From Centroberyx gerrardi (taxonomy: Eukaryota; Chordata; Actinopteri; Beryciformes; Berycidae): 64,000 bases of DNA. Within the stretch, counting starts at the first letter, position 1. Each line of letters begins with the position of its first letter. Position numbers and translations under genes: made by a program. Positions 41,773 through 54,643 of the stretch are shown here, in pieces. The stretch covers positions 19,247,049 through 19,311,048 of the forward strand of contig NC_136004.1 of NCBI RefSeq assembly GCF_048128805.1, read 5' to 3'. The notes beneath the pieces were generated by a model that worked only from the letters and a program-made list of their open reading frames with translations, was not told the origin of the DNA and ran no database searches.

Positions 41773-42303
41773 TTAGTAGCTGTGGTACCTTCTCCTGAGT
41801 TTCTGCACCTCTCGGTCCTCCTCTTCCTTCAGCTTGGTGATGAAGCTCTGCAGGACAGGCATCTCAAACTTGATGTACTGCGCCACCTGGTGGGAGGGAG
41901 GGGAAACATCATGACAAAGCACAAAAGAGACAGGCTGATGTGGGGTAAATGGGGGCATACTGGAGACTTATTTACAAGCACAGGGAGAATGATTTTTAAG
42001 GCTGTACATTGTCAAAAGAAAGGAGGCAGGAAGGGTCATTTACAGCCCGACGCCATATTTCCATATCCATATCTCTGGATCTCAAGCCATTTTCTCCCTC
42101 TCCCTCAAACCAATGGATAATGAAACTGGTCTTTAGTTGGTATAAATCTCTGTGATCTTACATCATACGTGACTTCTTCTCCCAGGTCCGGTTCCATGAG
42201 GAAAACCTTGCACACCTGCTCACATGGACCCTGCATCACCCTCAGCACCAGAGGATAGTCACTGCGCTTCAGCTTCACACGCTCTGAAACATTAACATAT
42301 CCA

Positions 42304-42342
<39 letters not shown>

Positions 42343-45100
42343 TGGTTAACAGTGCAAACACACAAAATAGTATACACAGCAACTGCTTACAACTGATGTG
42401 GCTCCCATAACCTCTCATAACCACCTTATTGCAATTAAGAATGTGTTTGTTATTAGCCTGCCTGGAGAAATAAAGAACAAATAAAACATTGCACACACTG
42501 ACTAACACTACCAACAATGCACACTCACCTCCACTTGTATGTACAAGGTAGAGGGCAAAATCGTCAGGACTGTTCTCAATTTTGAACTTGTTGAGAAGAA
42601 CTCGCAGCACCTGAGGTGTCGTCATGCAGCTGTTGATCCGAACATTAGTCACAGAGCCAAAAGCAGGAGTGAATACTGCTGTCTGAGAGATTAGAAAAAA
42701 ACATTCAAAAATCATTTTAGTTTCATATACAACTTTGTGTGCGTGTGTGTACGTGTGTATATGTTTGTGCGCATATGCATGAGCATGTGTCAATGTGTAT
42801 GTGTGGTTGCAGGGTATCTGCAGGTTTCAGAAAGACAAATTTAGGACTTTTTAAGACCTTTTTCATGCTACCTGCAGTTGAATTTAAGACCGATTTAAAA
42901 ACTAAAATAAAAAACAATAATGGCAAGACCAGCCCATTTCTGTTTGAACGTAACTAATGGCAGTTCTGCAAATATAAAAAGGGCAGCATAAGAAAAACAA
43001 CATCAGAAAATTAATTGTAAAGGGATATGACGTCCAATTGTGTTTACTAAAGCAGATATGATGATGTTTTGCATATTGTACTAACCCTGTTCCGTATTAA
43101 TCTAAGGGTGGACATGCAGTGCAAAAAAACTTTAGGGGCCTTCAATTAATTAACTAATTTATTTTACAACTTCTTCAGACTTTTTGAAGACCTGCTAACA
43201 CCGTGGGGTGGCATCACCTTATGGTTGTAGAAGTGTCCGTTGATGGAGAAGCGATGTCGTCGTATCCTCCTCTGGTCGCTCGGTGACCGCCGCTGGCCCC
43301 GCCTTAAAACCCCGGCGTCACTCTTCGTCCTGAGGAGCTGAGCGGAGCTCTCATAGTCCTCTGTCCATTCAACATAAAGGATGGAAAAGAAGTTTACTGC
43401 TGCTACTTCTCAAGAACAAATGATGCAAAAGAAACAAACAATGGAAAGTATTTTGAAGAGTTCATTTCCAAAATGCTTTATATATATTATGGGTGAAAAA
43501 AACATTACCTGAAGTTCATTATTCAGTGTCTTTAAAATACATCCAGGCTGCAAAAGTCTTTCAGCCAGGGACTTAAATTATCCCCTATTCTTCAAAGAGC
43601 ACCATAATTTGTTTTAATTTTTGTGCTTGCAATCATTTTGTAAAAGTGTCACACTTTTCAAATAGTGGATATCAAATTTTGGAATGAAACTCTTCATTTA
43701 CAGCATGAAAAGTAAACCAGTATGACCTGTACAGATTAGGAAAGAAAATGACTAATGAACAGGCTCAGACAGGATGAGGCAAATATGAGAGGGAGGTGTG
43801 GTGCTCACTCCCACCTTTGTTTAGATACGCTTATCTAGAACGTCCACAGTCTTTCTTTTAGAGAAAGCCTGATTTGATTTTATTGACCTAATGCAACGTT
43901 TTTTTCTTGGCAACTGATAAGATTGCACAAACTAGACATGTCTTCAATAAGTGAAATAGCTTTATTTTGCAGTTGTTTCTGTTATGTACACATGCAGTGT
44001 GACCGTGTCTGATGCTGCTTACTGGTTACCTTCTGTAGGTAAAATCACTCACCTTCTGCGTTGTCGTCGTTCACAGCATCGTCCTCTGGTTGGCTTTCAG
44101 GTGCTGTCACTTCCACTGTGGGCGGGCTCTGCTGTGCTGGCTGCTGACCCTCTGTGCTATTGGGGGAACTTGCAAGACAAAACATGCAAGAACAAAGGAA
44201 TAAGAGAAGGGAGAGGCACAGTGGCAGGGGACAGTGCAGGAAATGCAAGCTGACAAAGCTGTAAAGGATACAGCGTATTCTATTATCAAGATTAACGACA
44301 TTTCCAATAAGTGAAAAAAATGCATGAACTGCATTATTTCTGAGACAAAGATGAGTGTGGTGAGTAATAGCAAGGCATGTATTAACAGATGCAAGCAGCT
44401 TTGAATGTAGGTCATCTTAGCCCAGACAGGTCAGAGACAGAGACATATCCCTGAATCAGTCAAATGCCAACTGCATGCCCTTGAGGCCTATTAGTCTGGG
44501 AACAAGAATAGCTTCATCTGATGGGATGAATGAATGGGATTATAGAGCTGATGCTCCATGCCTATTGACACAGATAGATCAATGATACCTCGGGGCAAAA
44601 TCCCAAACTAAGCCAAAAGTGCAGGCTTAAAGGTTCACTTTTATCGGGGGACTGTTGACAAATGGTGTTTAATCAAAAGATTTAGCAAACTGCAGATCTC
44701 AAGTTTCTTAATGTAAGCATACGTAAACAAAAAGTGAATGTGCTTATTTATGAAACTTGAGAGATCACCACTGCTGACCATTCTTTACCTTGGCTTTATA
44801 ATAATTTCTCATCAGACAAACTAGACCTAATCTATATCTGTACCCATTGACCCACTATGTATCTCTCTACCATTTCCGGTCAGTGAGGTGTAACTGGATC
44901 TGTCTGGACCTTACCCCTGACTGTCCAGGGCACAACCAGAGTGCCAGGATGTAGAAGAGGGAGGCGGTCGGATTCGCTCGTGGTCATCCTGCATCTGAAG
45001 CCTGATTGGCCGACGCAGGCCCCAGGAGATATTCAGCAAGCCCTCAACGATCAGCTCCCCCTCTTCCTGTTAGGGGAAAAGAGCTGGGATCAATACACAT

Positions 45101-45135
<35 letters not shown>

Positions 45136-46528
45136 CAAACATACACAATGGGCAGTTATTACCCCTTTGGGCCAGGGCAAATTATGGGAAGAGACAGAGT
45201 TGGGTAGGGTATATTAAACTGCAAATGACTGAGAGCAAAAGTAAAAAGGAAGATGTGAGGGAAGTAAATGAAAGGCAGACAGACAAAAGAGAGGAGACAT
45301 TCAGACGCTTCCGCTGAACAGGAGGATAAAGCTTTCAAACAACAGTAAATGGCAATGGAGTGACTCAAACACCAACACACACACATACACACATGCAAAT
45401 ACACACACACACACACACACGTAAATACTCACTTCTCTGTGCCGTAGCTGCAGATTCTGTCCTTCATAGTAGAGGTTGTATGTCTTAAGATGTGAAAGGA
45501 CGGTTGCCCTGGAGACAGAGATGTTGAGTTACTGAGCAGATCCGACAGAGGAGGAGTACTGCTTCTTATCCCTACTTCTCACACTGCTTTTTTTTTAAAC
45601 ACACATAGCAAAGGTTTATAGAGGCCAAAGTCAGGCTTTCTGATGTGTGCAGCATTTAATGTTTTAAACTTACTGCACCTAAAATCATAGTGGTCCTCAT
45701 TCATCAAGCTATTGTGGAAAAGAGCGCAAAATCTACTGTGGAAATGATCCTGAGACGCCACAGCTGATTCATGAAACATTGTCACGGCACAAAAATGAAT
45801 GCCAATTCGTAGACTGATAAATCAGACGCAGCTGTTGATTGAGCACTGTGTGCAAACAATTGACTATTTCCATATGGCACACCCAAAATGATGTGCGTTT
45901 GGTAACTCTTGGCCTACAAAAAGGAAGGCTTGGCGCAGCATTATGTCCTCTAGTAGTGTGAGATCTATCATGGATACCTGGCTTCACCATAAGCATTGGT
46001 CTATATACAGTAAAGTGCACAGCGTCCAATCATCCAATTATGCTCCGTGCCTGCATGAAGAGCCGATGCTTCTTCTGAGACTTTAGGTAGGTTATTTATT
46101 CATAATTTTGATGCGAAAATCCACAATAAGTATTGAATATTAGATTTAAAAACTTAAATGTGGTTTTCCATGCGCAGCTCAAATATATAGTTCTTTGAAA
46201 TGAGCATGCACGTTTTCTGAGCAGACGTGAGATCGATCTTGGGGCTACGACAAAGATGGAATTGATGGTGAAATGAGCGTACCCCCACTTTAAGATCAGA
46301 TTTGATTGTATGATAGATTTATGTATGATAATTGTATGATGATGAATGAGGGCCAATGAGTGTGAGTGTGTGTGCATGTATGTATGCATGTGTGTATCTA
46401 CAGAAAGAGGTGTGTGTGTCTAGATGTGTGAATGTGTGTCCATGTGAGAGAGACAGTGCGGTGAGTAATCCTTACTTGCTGATGAACTTGTTCTCTCCAA
46501 TCTGAACCCCGTCTTGTGTGTCATCCAT
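41773..46528 (-). CDS. rassf2: RASSF2, Ras-association domain adaptor of the MST/Hippo axis
   Basis: Coding exons 5' to 3': 46528-46476, 45508-45433, 45066-44915, 44168-44053, 43360-43218, 42682-42529, 42283-42162, 41886-41773. Phases join to 309 aa; human RASSF2 has 326. The N terminus ([18 protein letters not shown]), [42 protein letters not shown] and [17 protein letters not shown] match RASSF2 closely. The RA domain is about 170-258 ([20 protein letters not shown]). The SARAH domain starts about 273 ([20 protein letters not shown]) but ends early at RRRYHSY, roughly 20 residues short of the human end. The last exon contains an internal AGGAGAAG|GTACCA that could be a donor to a further exon, but I found none. 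RASSF2 binds K-Ras and, through SARAH, the MST1/2 kinases. Confidence 0.93.
42311..42340. repeat. (AC)15 microsatellite in rassf2 intron
   Basis: Uninterrupted AC run 27 bases from the acceptor of the rassf2 exon 42162-42283. Confidence 0.97.
45102..45132. repeat. (CA)n microsatellite in rassf2 intron
   Basis: CA run 35 bases upstream, on the transcript, of the rassf2 exon 44915-45066. A second CA-rich stretch lies at 45372-45420, on the other side of the same intron. Confidence 0.95.
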
Positions 46529-46541
46529 TCTCAGTCAGCAT
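46521..46541 (-). promoter_or_regulatory. Six-codon upstream ORF overlapping the rassf2 start
   Basis: In the same exon, 13 bases before the main ATG, an upstream ATG opens MLTENG and stops at a TGA that overlaps the second and third main codons, in a different frame. Such an overlap can reduce or couple initiation. Confidence 0.6.
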
Positions 46542-49500
46542 GAGAGGGGCTGAGAGACAAAGGAGCAACAGAGAAAGTGATGAGTTTTCGTTTTTGTTCG
46601 AACTGAATCCCATGACTCCTCATGACCAAGCAAGTACACAGCCTGTGGCAGGCATCACCACAGAGACGCAGACAAGAGGAGGGCAGCCTGGAGAGGAGGA
46701 AAGTGATTGGAGGAGGAGGAAGGTGGAGAGCAGCCTCAGGCGGTAAACAATAATCACAGGTCACATCTACTTTACTGTCAACTATTCGTGAGAAGAGACA
46801 GATCAACTGATGGACTCGTACAAGAAAATACAAGAAGATCAACTGGTCGCCTGACAGTTCTCCCTCTATTCCTTCCCTCTACTACTCCCTCTATCCCTCT
46901 GAACAATCTGGAACATTTGGTGTGTGATGGAGTGAGACAGCTGCTCTCCACACTCTTCCCCTTCTTGCCTATATTTCCTCTTTCCTGGCGCCCTTTAACA
47001 CGTACACACACATGCAGATGTTTTAAATGGCATTCTGCCATCACACTTGAGTTTTCCTTCCTTCCTAGCTGAAGGAGTGTGTGTGTGTGTGTGTGTGTGT
47101 GTCTTTGTGTATCTACAGAGGGGGCAGGACAGAAGCCTCCGGAAGGAGAGGAACAGGTGCAGGGCACATGGGCCACCCGCCGGGCCAAATCATTTCAGCT
47201 GCTTAAACATTTATCTGTGAGCTTGCCATGGCAGCACACATTACATGCACATATACACACACAGTCTCTCTCGTTGTCCCTCTCCTCTCTCTCACACACA
47301 CAAACACACAGCGGACATTTCTAAAACGCTGTTGATTCCCTCTTAACACTTCTTCAAAAGCAGTGTTGCGCTTTACTTTCCATATTACTCACTCATAACA
47401 CAATCAATGCCTCTACAAGATAGCAACTATGGGAAAGGTATTATTAAGAGCCAGGGAAAAATACTGAATGAGCATGATGTAAATGTGTGTGTGTGTGTGT
47501 GTGTGTTACAAGACTATAAGAAGGCTTACCGTACTGAAGACTGTGAGATCTTGGTCGGCCACCAGAGAGGGAGCAGCAGATGTGGAGACGGCGAAAGAAA
47601 GGGTAGATGGAGAAGGAGAGACAGAGGCAGGTAGACTTTGTTAGTATCGTCAGGGGTCCCAAAGCGTCCGTCCCAAAATGACTATAAGGCCTTTCCGTAT
47701 GAGTAGGAGAGGTAACAGACTGGGAAGAGCAGAGGCGTTTGAAGGAAGTGCTCCCCTTCCGTTAATCACTTCCTCCTTTACTGAGCCAGTCACACAGGAA
47801 ACTGACGCGAGCCTTTGCATAGCCTGACACTTCCTCAATTCAAACGGCACAGATGAATGATCATGCACACACAAACAAAGTCTACACACATGGGCACAGG
47901 CAGAAAAACAGAAAGTCACACACACGGACTGTCCCCCCCCTCTCCCAATCTCTATCGCAGTACAAACATCTCAGATCAAACACATATAATGCGTGCTTTA
48001 TTCTAAAGAGTGTACTGTAAACATGATATCAAAAACCTCTGATAAGAGCCGTGTGGCAGCCTTAAACACACAGTGCTGATAACCTAAGGCTGTCAATCTC
48101 TGACACGAATGTGTTCTGTTATTGTGAGTGAATGAAATATTAAACACCAATCAGCCTGGCCGCTGTCAAGGTCTATCAATATTTCAGCACCTATATTAGA
48201 CCCTGTCAACCGCTCAAACACTCACTATTGACCCACACAATGGAAAGCATTAGTCTTTAATACCATGGTCTTGGTCAAGGGCAGTGGTGCTGGCAGACTC
48301 ATTATTGGTTTATGCTAGTGGTCTGAGACTGGCGTGTGGCCTGCTGTCAAACCAAGACAATGTTGTTATTGTCTGGCAAGTCACAAGAACAGCTCAAATT
48401 CTAAGGCAAACTAAATTGTCATCTGATAACAAGATGTATCGTCCTCTCATTTACCTCAGTGCCCTGACATCAAGATAAAGAGATAAATATCATATTGGAC
48501 ACATTTCCTTTAAAGTTGCTGCAATACTGCCGCTAAATGTTGTAATAAATGGGTCCCATGTTCTGTGGTTGCACCTCAGTATAATTGCTGTCGGATGAAA
48601 ACCACGCACCTCCGAAATGTCAACTTTTCAGGAAGTGAGAAAAACAGCCTTGTGTTTAGCTTGGTGACAAGGCGTTTTTTTGACGTTATCCAATGGGTTC
48701 TGAAAGGGTTTCATATAAGCCTAAAAGAGTTTGGAGAATTCTCTCAACCCAGAGGAGCATGTAATCCTTCAACTGAAGTGAAAACATGAAAATCAGCCAA
48801 AATTGTTACAGAGTTATGAGGTTTTCACATGCTCAACAGCTCATCTTAATGCACTCCATCTTTAATGCCTGCATTTATTATTTGATTCCATTTACATTAC
48901 CCACTTAAGACCATATAACACGTAAAAATGACCCTGAGGTCTAACTAAACAGCTCCACACCAGGAGAGGCTGTGACCCTTTATAACCCCTCAGGACCTGG
49001 TCTGTTACACATTCAGGCGTAAGACATCTCTCTGGGCTTTTGATCTGAAGCTAACTACAGCATGCAAACACAGCCAGTCTGACCCACGGCTGACCCAGTG
49101 CAGAACATGTCTGAGAGCAGGCCGCTGTTCTGCGTTCTGGACAGGACTCCAAATATAGATCTCGTTGTTCCCCCGAATTCCCCAGTCTCATCACAACAAC
49201 CACACCAGCCAATCCACGGCCTCCACATCTTTTCCCTTTTGTCACTCTCCTCTGCTTGTGTGCTTCATGCCGGACTTAACTCCATTTCTTACTTTCTGTC
49301 CAATTTTTTGATTATGAAACTCTTCCCCCTGTGCCGTCTGTTTTCCTCATTCAGCTCTCTTCCTCAGTTGCCTTCGCTTTCCCTCGTGAAAGACTGGAAC
49401 CCATCCACCACGCTATTAAAACTCATGACCACAACTTCCTGACTCCCTCTCCTCCCCCCCTCTGTCTTTCCCCATTGACACACATGCATGCTTGTTTTCT

Positions 49501-50430
49501 GCCCTCTTGCCCTGTGCCTCTGAACCTCTGTCAACTTCTTTGGCTGAAATGATGAATAGGTCCAAAACCTTCGCTGCTTTCAACCCCACCACCCCTTCTT
49601 CAGCCTCCACATTACTAATGCTCTGCCTCACTATTGTCACCATTGTCATAGCAACACCAAAAACATCTGAGGGTTCCAGAAACTAGCTCAGGAACACTGT
49701 GCCAAAAATAGTGCGTGTGTGTTTTCTCCTGCTCCGCATTAGACATATTGGGTTTGTCAAAAAAAAAAAAACGTGCCTGCCTTCACCTTCAGTGTAAATC
49801 TGGCTTCCTCCTCCTTCGTTCCCCGGGGCATGCTGAAACTGAATCTTGCCCCTAATATCTTATTAATGATTAAAAGTACTGGCCAGAACATTAAAAATTC
49901 TCTCACGACTTTAGGAGTGGAAACATGTCCCTCTGTTTGGCAGAGGGTCAGTCCCAAAGCACTGCCTCTGTCCAGCCAGCCTTGTGTGTGTGTGTGTGTG
50001 TATGTGTGTATGTGTGTGTGTCTTACTAAGAATCCTAAGTATCTACTGCTTGTTATGTAACCTGTTCAAACACTGTTTTGTTAATACATAGCTATGCACA
50101 CTCCTTTATACAGAGCAAGGTGATAACATCCAAGATTTCCCACATTTGCTAGATATGATTTAGGCTGGACTGCCATAGAAACTGCCACAGAGAAGGCTAT
50201 TTTGGGGATTATTTGTGAATAAAATGCACCAAATATGTCTGATATGTGAAATGTCTAGTCTCCATAGGTGTCGGCTGTGTTTTAATACACAGAATGCATG
50301 GTATTGTATTGGTTTTTATGCTGTCAAAGGTCCATCTTCACACCAGTTTTTTTCTATCGTGCAAACAATCACGCTATCAAACTACACCCAGATCATATCG
50401 CCAGATTCCCATGAATATCAGCCTACTTAC

Positions 50431-50760
50431 GACGCCGCTCCTGCCGAGTTTGAAGATCTTCTCTCTCACCACGAAACCATAGACTGCTCTCCTCCTCCTT
50501 TCTCCCGCACACACACACAGAAACATATACACACACGTTTCGACTGAACTGCCCGTTAACGGTGCTCCTCGGCCGACTCGCTCCCTCTCCTCCCGTCGGA
50601 AACAATCATCGGTGCGCGTGCAGGAGGAGCTGGTGTGTGCTGTGCGCGAAGGAGGAGGAGAGCCCCATCTGTTGTAGCGGAGCTCGCGGCGTTGGACCCG
50701 GGAGCCAATCAGCGGGCGACCCTGACGCCCCTTTGTTCGCGCTGCCTGACGGCGTGCTGG
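50431..50760 (-). other. rassf2: CpG-rich probable first exon and promoter of rassf2
   Basis: A perfect GTAAGT donor (plus 50425-50430) ends a GC- and CpG-rich block on the minus strand, unlike its AT-rich surroundings. A second possible leader exon with donor GTAAGC begins at 47530 but has no convincing acceptor. The intron between 46549 and this block is about 3.9 kb and holds only microsatellites (47077-47101, 47484-47506, 49983-50020) and unremarkable DNA. Confidence 0.5.
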
Positions 50761-52864
50761 AGATGAATAAACCGGGGGAACCCGAAAACAATGGGAGCCC
50801 CAAACTCACAGACACAATACAACACAGACCTATGTATGGTATTCACTGGAAACCGTCCGTTAATGTCGTAGCTAGCTGCCGGTGCCCGATAAGCACGGAC
50901 AGGCTGCTAATAAACCGCGTGCAAGTGATTTTAAAACCGTCCCAAGTCAAACTCTGTCGACCGCCTGCCGTTTAAAGGTTTAACACCCTAACAAAAAAAA
51001 ACAAAAAAAATCACATCCTGAAAGATTACATGAAACACTCATGATCCCCGTGGGGAAAATTGCGCAGCTGCAGCATCAGCGAGAATTAGTAGGACACAGG
51101 AGAGGAAAATAGGACAGAAACAGAAAAATAGCGTGTGAATAAAAATATGGCAAACATAAACATACGCAGCCTCAAGACTGGAACATGTTAAGCAGAATGT
51201 GCAAATGAAAATTATGGCAGAAAGATGCATGTAAAGTAGCAACTTATGTGTGTCTGTGGTAGCCTACTCAGCCTATTCAGTTTATAGTGACCGTATTCTT
51301 TATGATACTTTTTTTTTTTTTTTTTTTAAATCTTCTGTGGTGTCACTACGTTTCTTGTAGAATCACCATAGTTACTTTTCACTAGGGTACCTGGTATACA
51401 TAAAGTCACAGACAATTTTTATATTTAATATCACAGTAGGTTTTTTTTTAATTTCTTCCCTCCATCAGTGCGTCAGTAATCGGCTCAGTCACATCTGCTC
51501 TCCCTGTGGTGCCGAGGCTACACTGGTGTCAATTGATGGTGAAAGGCGGAGTGAGCTTCTAGACACAACAATATGCCTAATCTCTTTTCCAGGAACAGGC
51601 TGACTGCCAGAAAAAAATGGGGGAAGGATAGAGATAGATGGTTAGAGAGAGAGAGAGAGGGACCGAGAGAGTCAGAGATGCCCATTTGCAATACAAACAC
51701 TGAAAAGCTGTTTGTTTCTGTGTTCCAACTTGGGAAAAACAGACAGCTTTCACAATTAGTTTCTACAACCAATAAAGACAAAAGACTGTATTCGTTCTGT
51801 AACATCTTATTAAATAGTTTTAGGAACAAAGAATAGAACAATTTGTTGCTACAATTAGTATACACAATTTCTCTTCCAGAATGTTTAGCACACTGTACTC
51901 CATTCAATATACATTTATTTTTTTTCAATTTTCTTTTTACATCTATTTAAAGTTTCTCAGCTCTTTTTTGATTTGTATTGACAGTGTTAACATGAACAGA
52001 AAGCAATGTTAGAATAAAAAATACAATATGAAAATGTTCTAACAAACAAAAGGATTCCACCAAACCACAGATTTAAAATATAATCAAAATGTATTTACTT
52101 TTTAAATAAAAATACAACAAAATGGTGCGCTTTCCAGCATGATTTAAGATTAAAATGTATGATTTATTTCTTACAAATATTTGTTTGTAAAAACATAAAA
52201 ATGATGTATAAAAAACAAGAAACAACATTGAAAAAGATAAAACACTTGAGATAGACAAAAGTATATTCTTCAGGTAGCACCCCCTTCAAAATAACTGAAA
52301 GGGATTGATTTCTCTGTGTCATACACCTCATGGCCACCTTCTTAAGAGCCACCTTTTAATGAATTTCATTGGCTCACAGTATGTGATTCAAGCTCAAGGA
52401 AGAGAGTCTGGTTTTGTAAAATGCAAGGCGTTAAGAGGGTTAAATTCTGTAACAACCATGTAAGACACTCGGCACAACTCTGTTACAAATACACAGTGTT
52501 CAGGAACCTCAGCCTGCTTCTCCTGAAAGAGAAAGCACCACAAAAACTGGAGGTCTAAGGTCCAAGTCAAGAGGAAGCTGTCTTTAAGCACCAAAATGGA
52601 CTCCAAACACCCATCTAGACTATCAGGGAGGGGGAAAATGTAACAGACCATGAGGCCAGTTTCGACCAAGAGGCTCTTAACAAGGTGGCCAGCCGGTGTC
52701 TTCTCCCGCATCCAAAAACCTCAACAAAATAGCAAGATTTTCAGTGGAGAAAAAAACAGGTACACCAAAACAGGAGAGGACACTGCTATCGTATTTTCAC
52801 TGCAGGAGTGGAGGGTAAAGAGAGAGAGAGGGCGGAGAGTGGAGAAGGAAGGAAGGATGTGGCA

Positions 52865-52900
52865 AGAGAAGTAAACTGCTAGAGAGAAGTAAACTGCTAG
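52865..52900. repeat. Two perfect 18-bp tandem copies
   Basis: AGAGAAGTAAACTGCTAG occurs at 52865-52882 and is repeated at 52883-52900. Confidence 0.95.
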
Positions 52901-54615
52901 TTGCATTAACATGAGATGATGCCACAGAACACTGGGTCGAAGATTGTGCATGTGATTTTTTATGTGCACGTACAAAAGAGTTCACCACAAGAGGTGCCAA
53001 AAGTGTCAAACACCACCCTCCATATGTCCCTCTCTGAGAGGGAAGAAGCGGAGGCGGGGAGAGGAGGGGGGGGAAGATGCCCTCTGACCTCTACTGGATC
53101 CCCTGTTCCTGGCTGTCCTGGAGCCACAAACTAACACTCTCACATCAGGTACAGTGTGGCAGTAACAGCCTCTAAACCAGCGGCTGCTCAGTCACCTCAT
53201 GATACTGCCTCCACACCCACCTGCTACCAATCCTGATCACAGCCAACATTTAGATAAGAATACGGAGCTTTTAGATTTACAGTTTCTGCACCGTTTCTCT
53301 GGAGTTCTCTTCAAGGTTCAGTGATCACTAGCTAACTGTGCTATAAAAGTCTAAGGCCCAAAAGTGTCCGATTGCAAAGTGGTCTTCAGGTCAAACTTGA
53401 AAAATGTTTACATTTGATTACAGGTCATAATAACGACTCCAGTATCTAGTGACAAGTCCCATTATTTTAGGGTGTCAGGTTGGGATCCTTCACTGACTCC
53501 TGATGTTCTTGGCACCAATATTCACCACACATGTACAAACTTGTAATAATAAAAAAGGTCCTGACTGAAATTCCACTAAAACTATCCAGTTCAACGTTTA
53601 AAAGTGTTTTTACTTCTGTTTGTAAAATCACATGACTTGGAATGACCTATAAGCAGCTTACAACATTAGAAATTATATTTAGAAGAATGCCGCTGTCCCC
53701 GGGAGAGTTTAGAGTTTAATGAAGAGTTTCTAAAAGCACTGACTGGAGCGGAGGTTGAGAGCAGGCGTAGTGGTCAGCGTCTCTAGCCACAGCTATGGCT
53801 CTAATGCACCGGATCATCACACCACTCTGTACAGGGCATGAACTAGCAAACTGTAATAAATATCCTTTTAACATTGTGCAAGACACACATAAATCTGCTT
53901 CAAATAATCTTCATTAAACATTAACTTTCTTCTTATAAATAAATAAATAGGTTTAACAAAGAGAAGAAAAAAAAAGGCGAGTAAATTTGGGTTGAGATTT
54001 TGCTAATTTCTTGACAGTGACATTTGCCAATACCTGAAAAAATATTTTGGTATAACAATAACAGAAGAGAAAAGAAGAAGATAAAAGAAAATAATCTTAA
54101 GAGCATTTAGCATTTTGGTTTAGCAAAAATCTCAGTTGGACTGGATATCTTACAATTCTCCTTCAGCCATTGTTTTTGTTGTTGTACTAATTTTTATTTC
54201 TACACTTGCTGAGAGAATATTGCAATCCTTTGCTATTTATTCAACCACCGTTTTGCTATAAAAGTCAGCAGAAGCAACACAGTGTGGTCAAACCCAAGAC
54301 TCGCTCTCATGTCAGGGTCTCAGTTAGGTCTTCCCCATGCCAATCAGGTACAGGCTCTTAATGCTCTGAAACCTTCCACTACACGGCTCAGGATTTCTCA
54401 CATGCCAAATATGCCACCGCAGGCTAAACTGCAATAGGCATGAACAGTAACAAATATCAACAGTAAACTGCAGATTTGACGAGTAGAGGCCGAAGATGTG
54501 AGATGAGAGTGGGATGCTTATGGGTGGCTGAGGATGGGAGGATGAATGGAAGGGAAAGTCAACACAGTTGAATAAGTGAACAATGTTAACAATATGAACA
54601 ATGACATCAGCAACA

Positions 54616-54643
54616 ATCATCATCATCATCATCATCATCATCA
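54616..54643. repeat. (ATC)n trinucleotide microsatellite
   Basis: About nine uninterrupted ATC units, probably in the slc23a2 3' UTR or the DNA just beyond it. Confidence 0.95.

Noticed and set aside
42275-42793. 172-codon minus-strand open frame
   Set aside because: It reads through two introns and an AC repeat around the true rassf2 exon 42529-42682; only that exon is real.
49098-49442. 114-codon plus-strand open frame in rassf2 intron 1
   Set aside because: Low-complexity Ser/Leu/Phe reading of pyrimidine-rich DNA, with no splice signals or homology.
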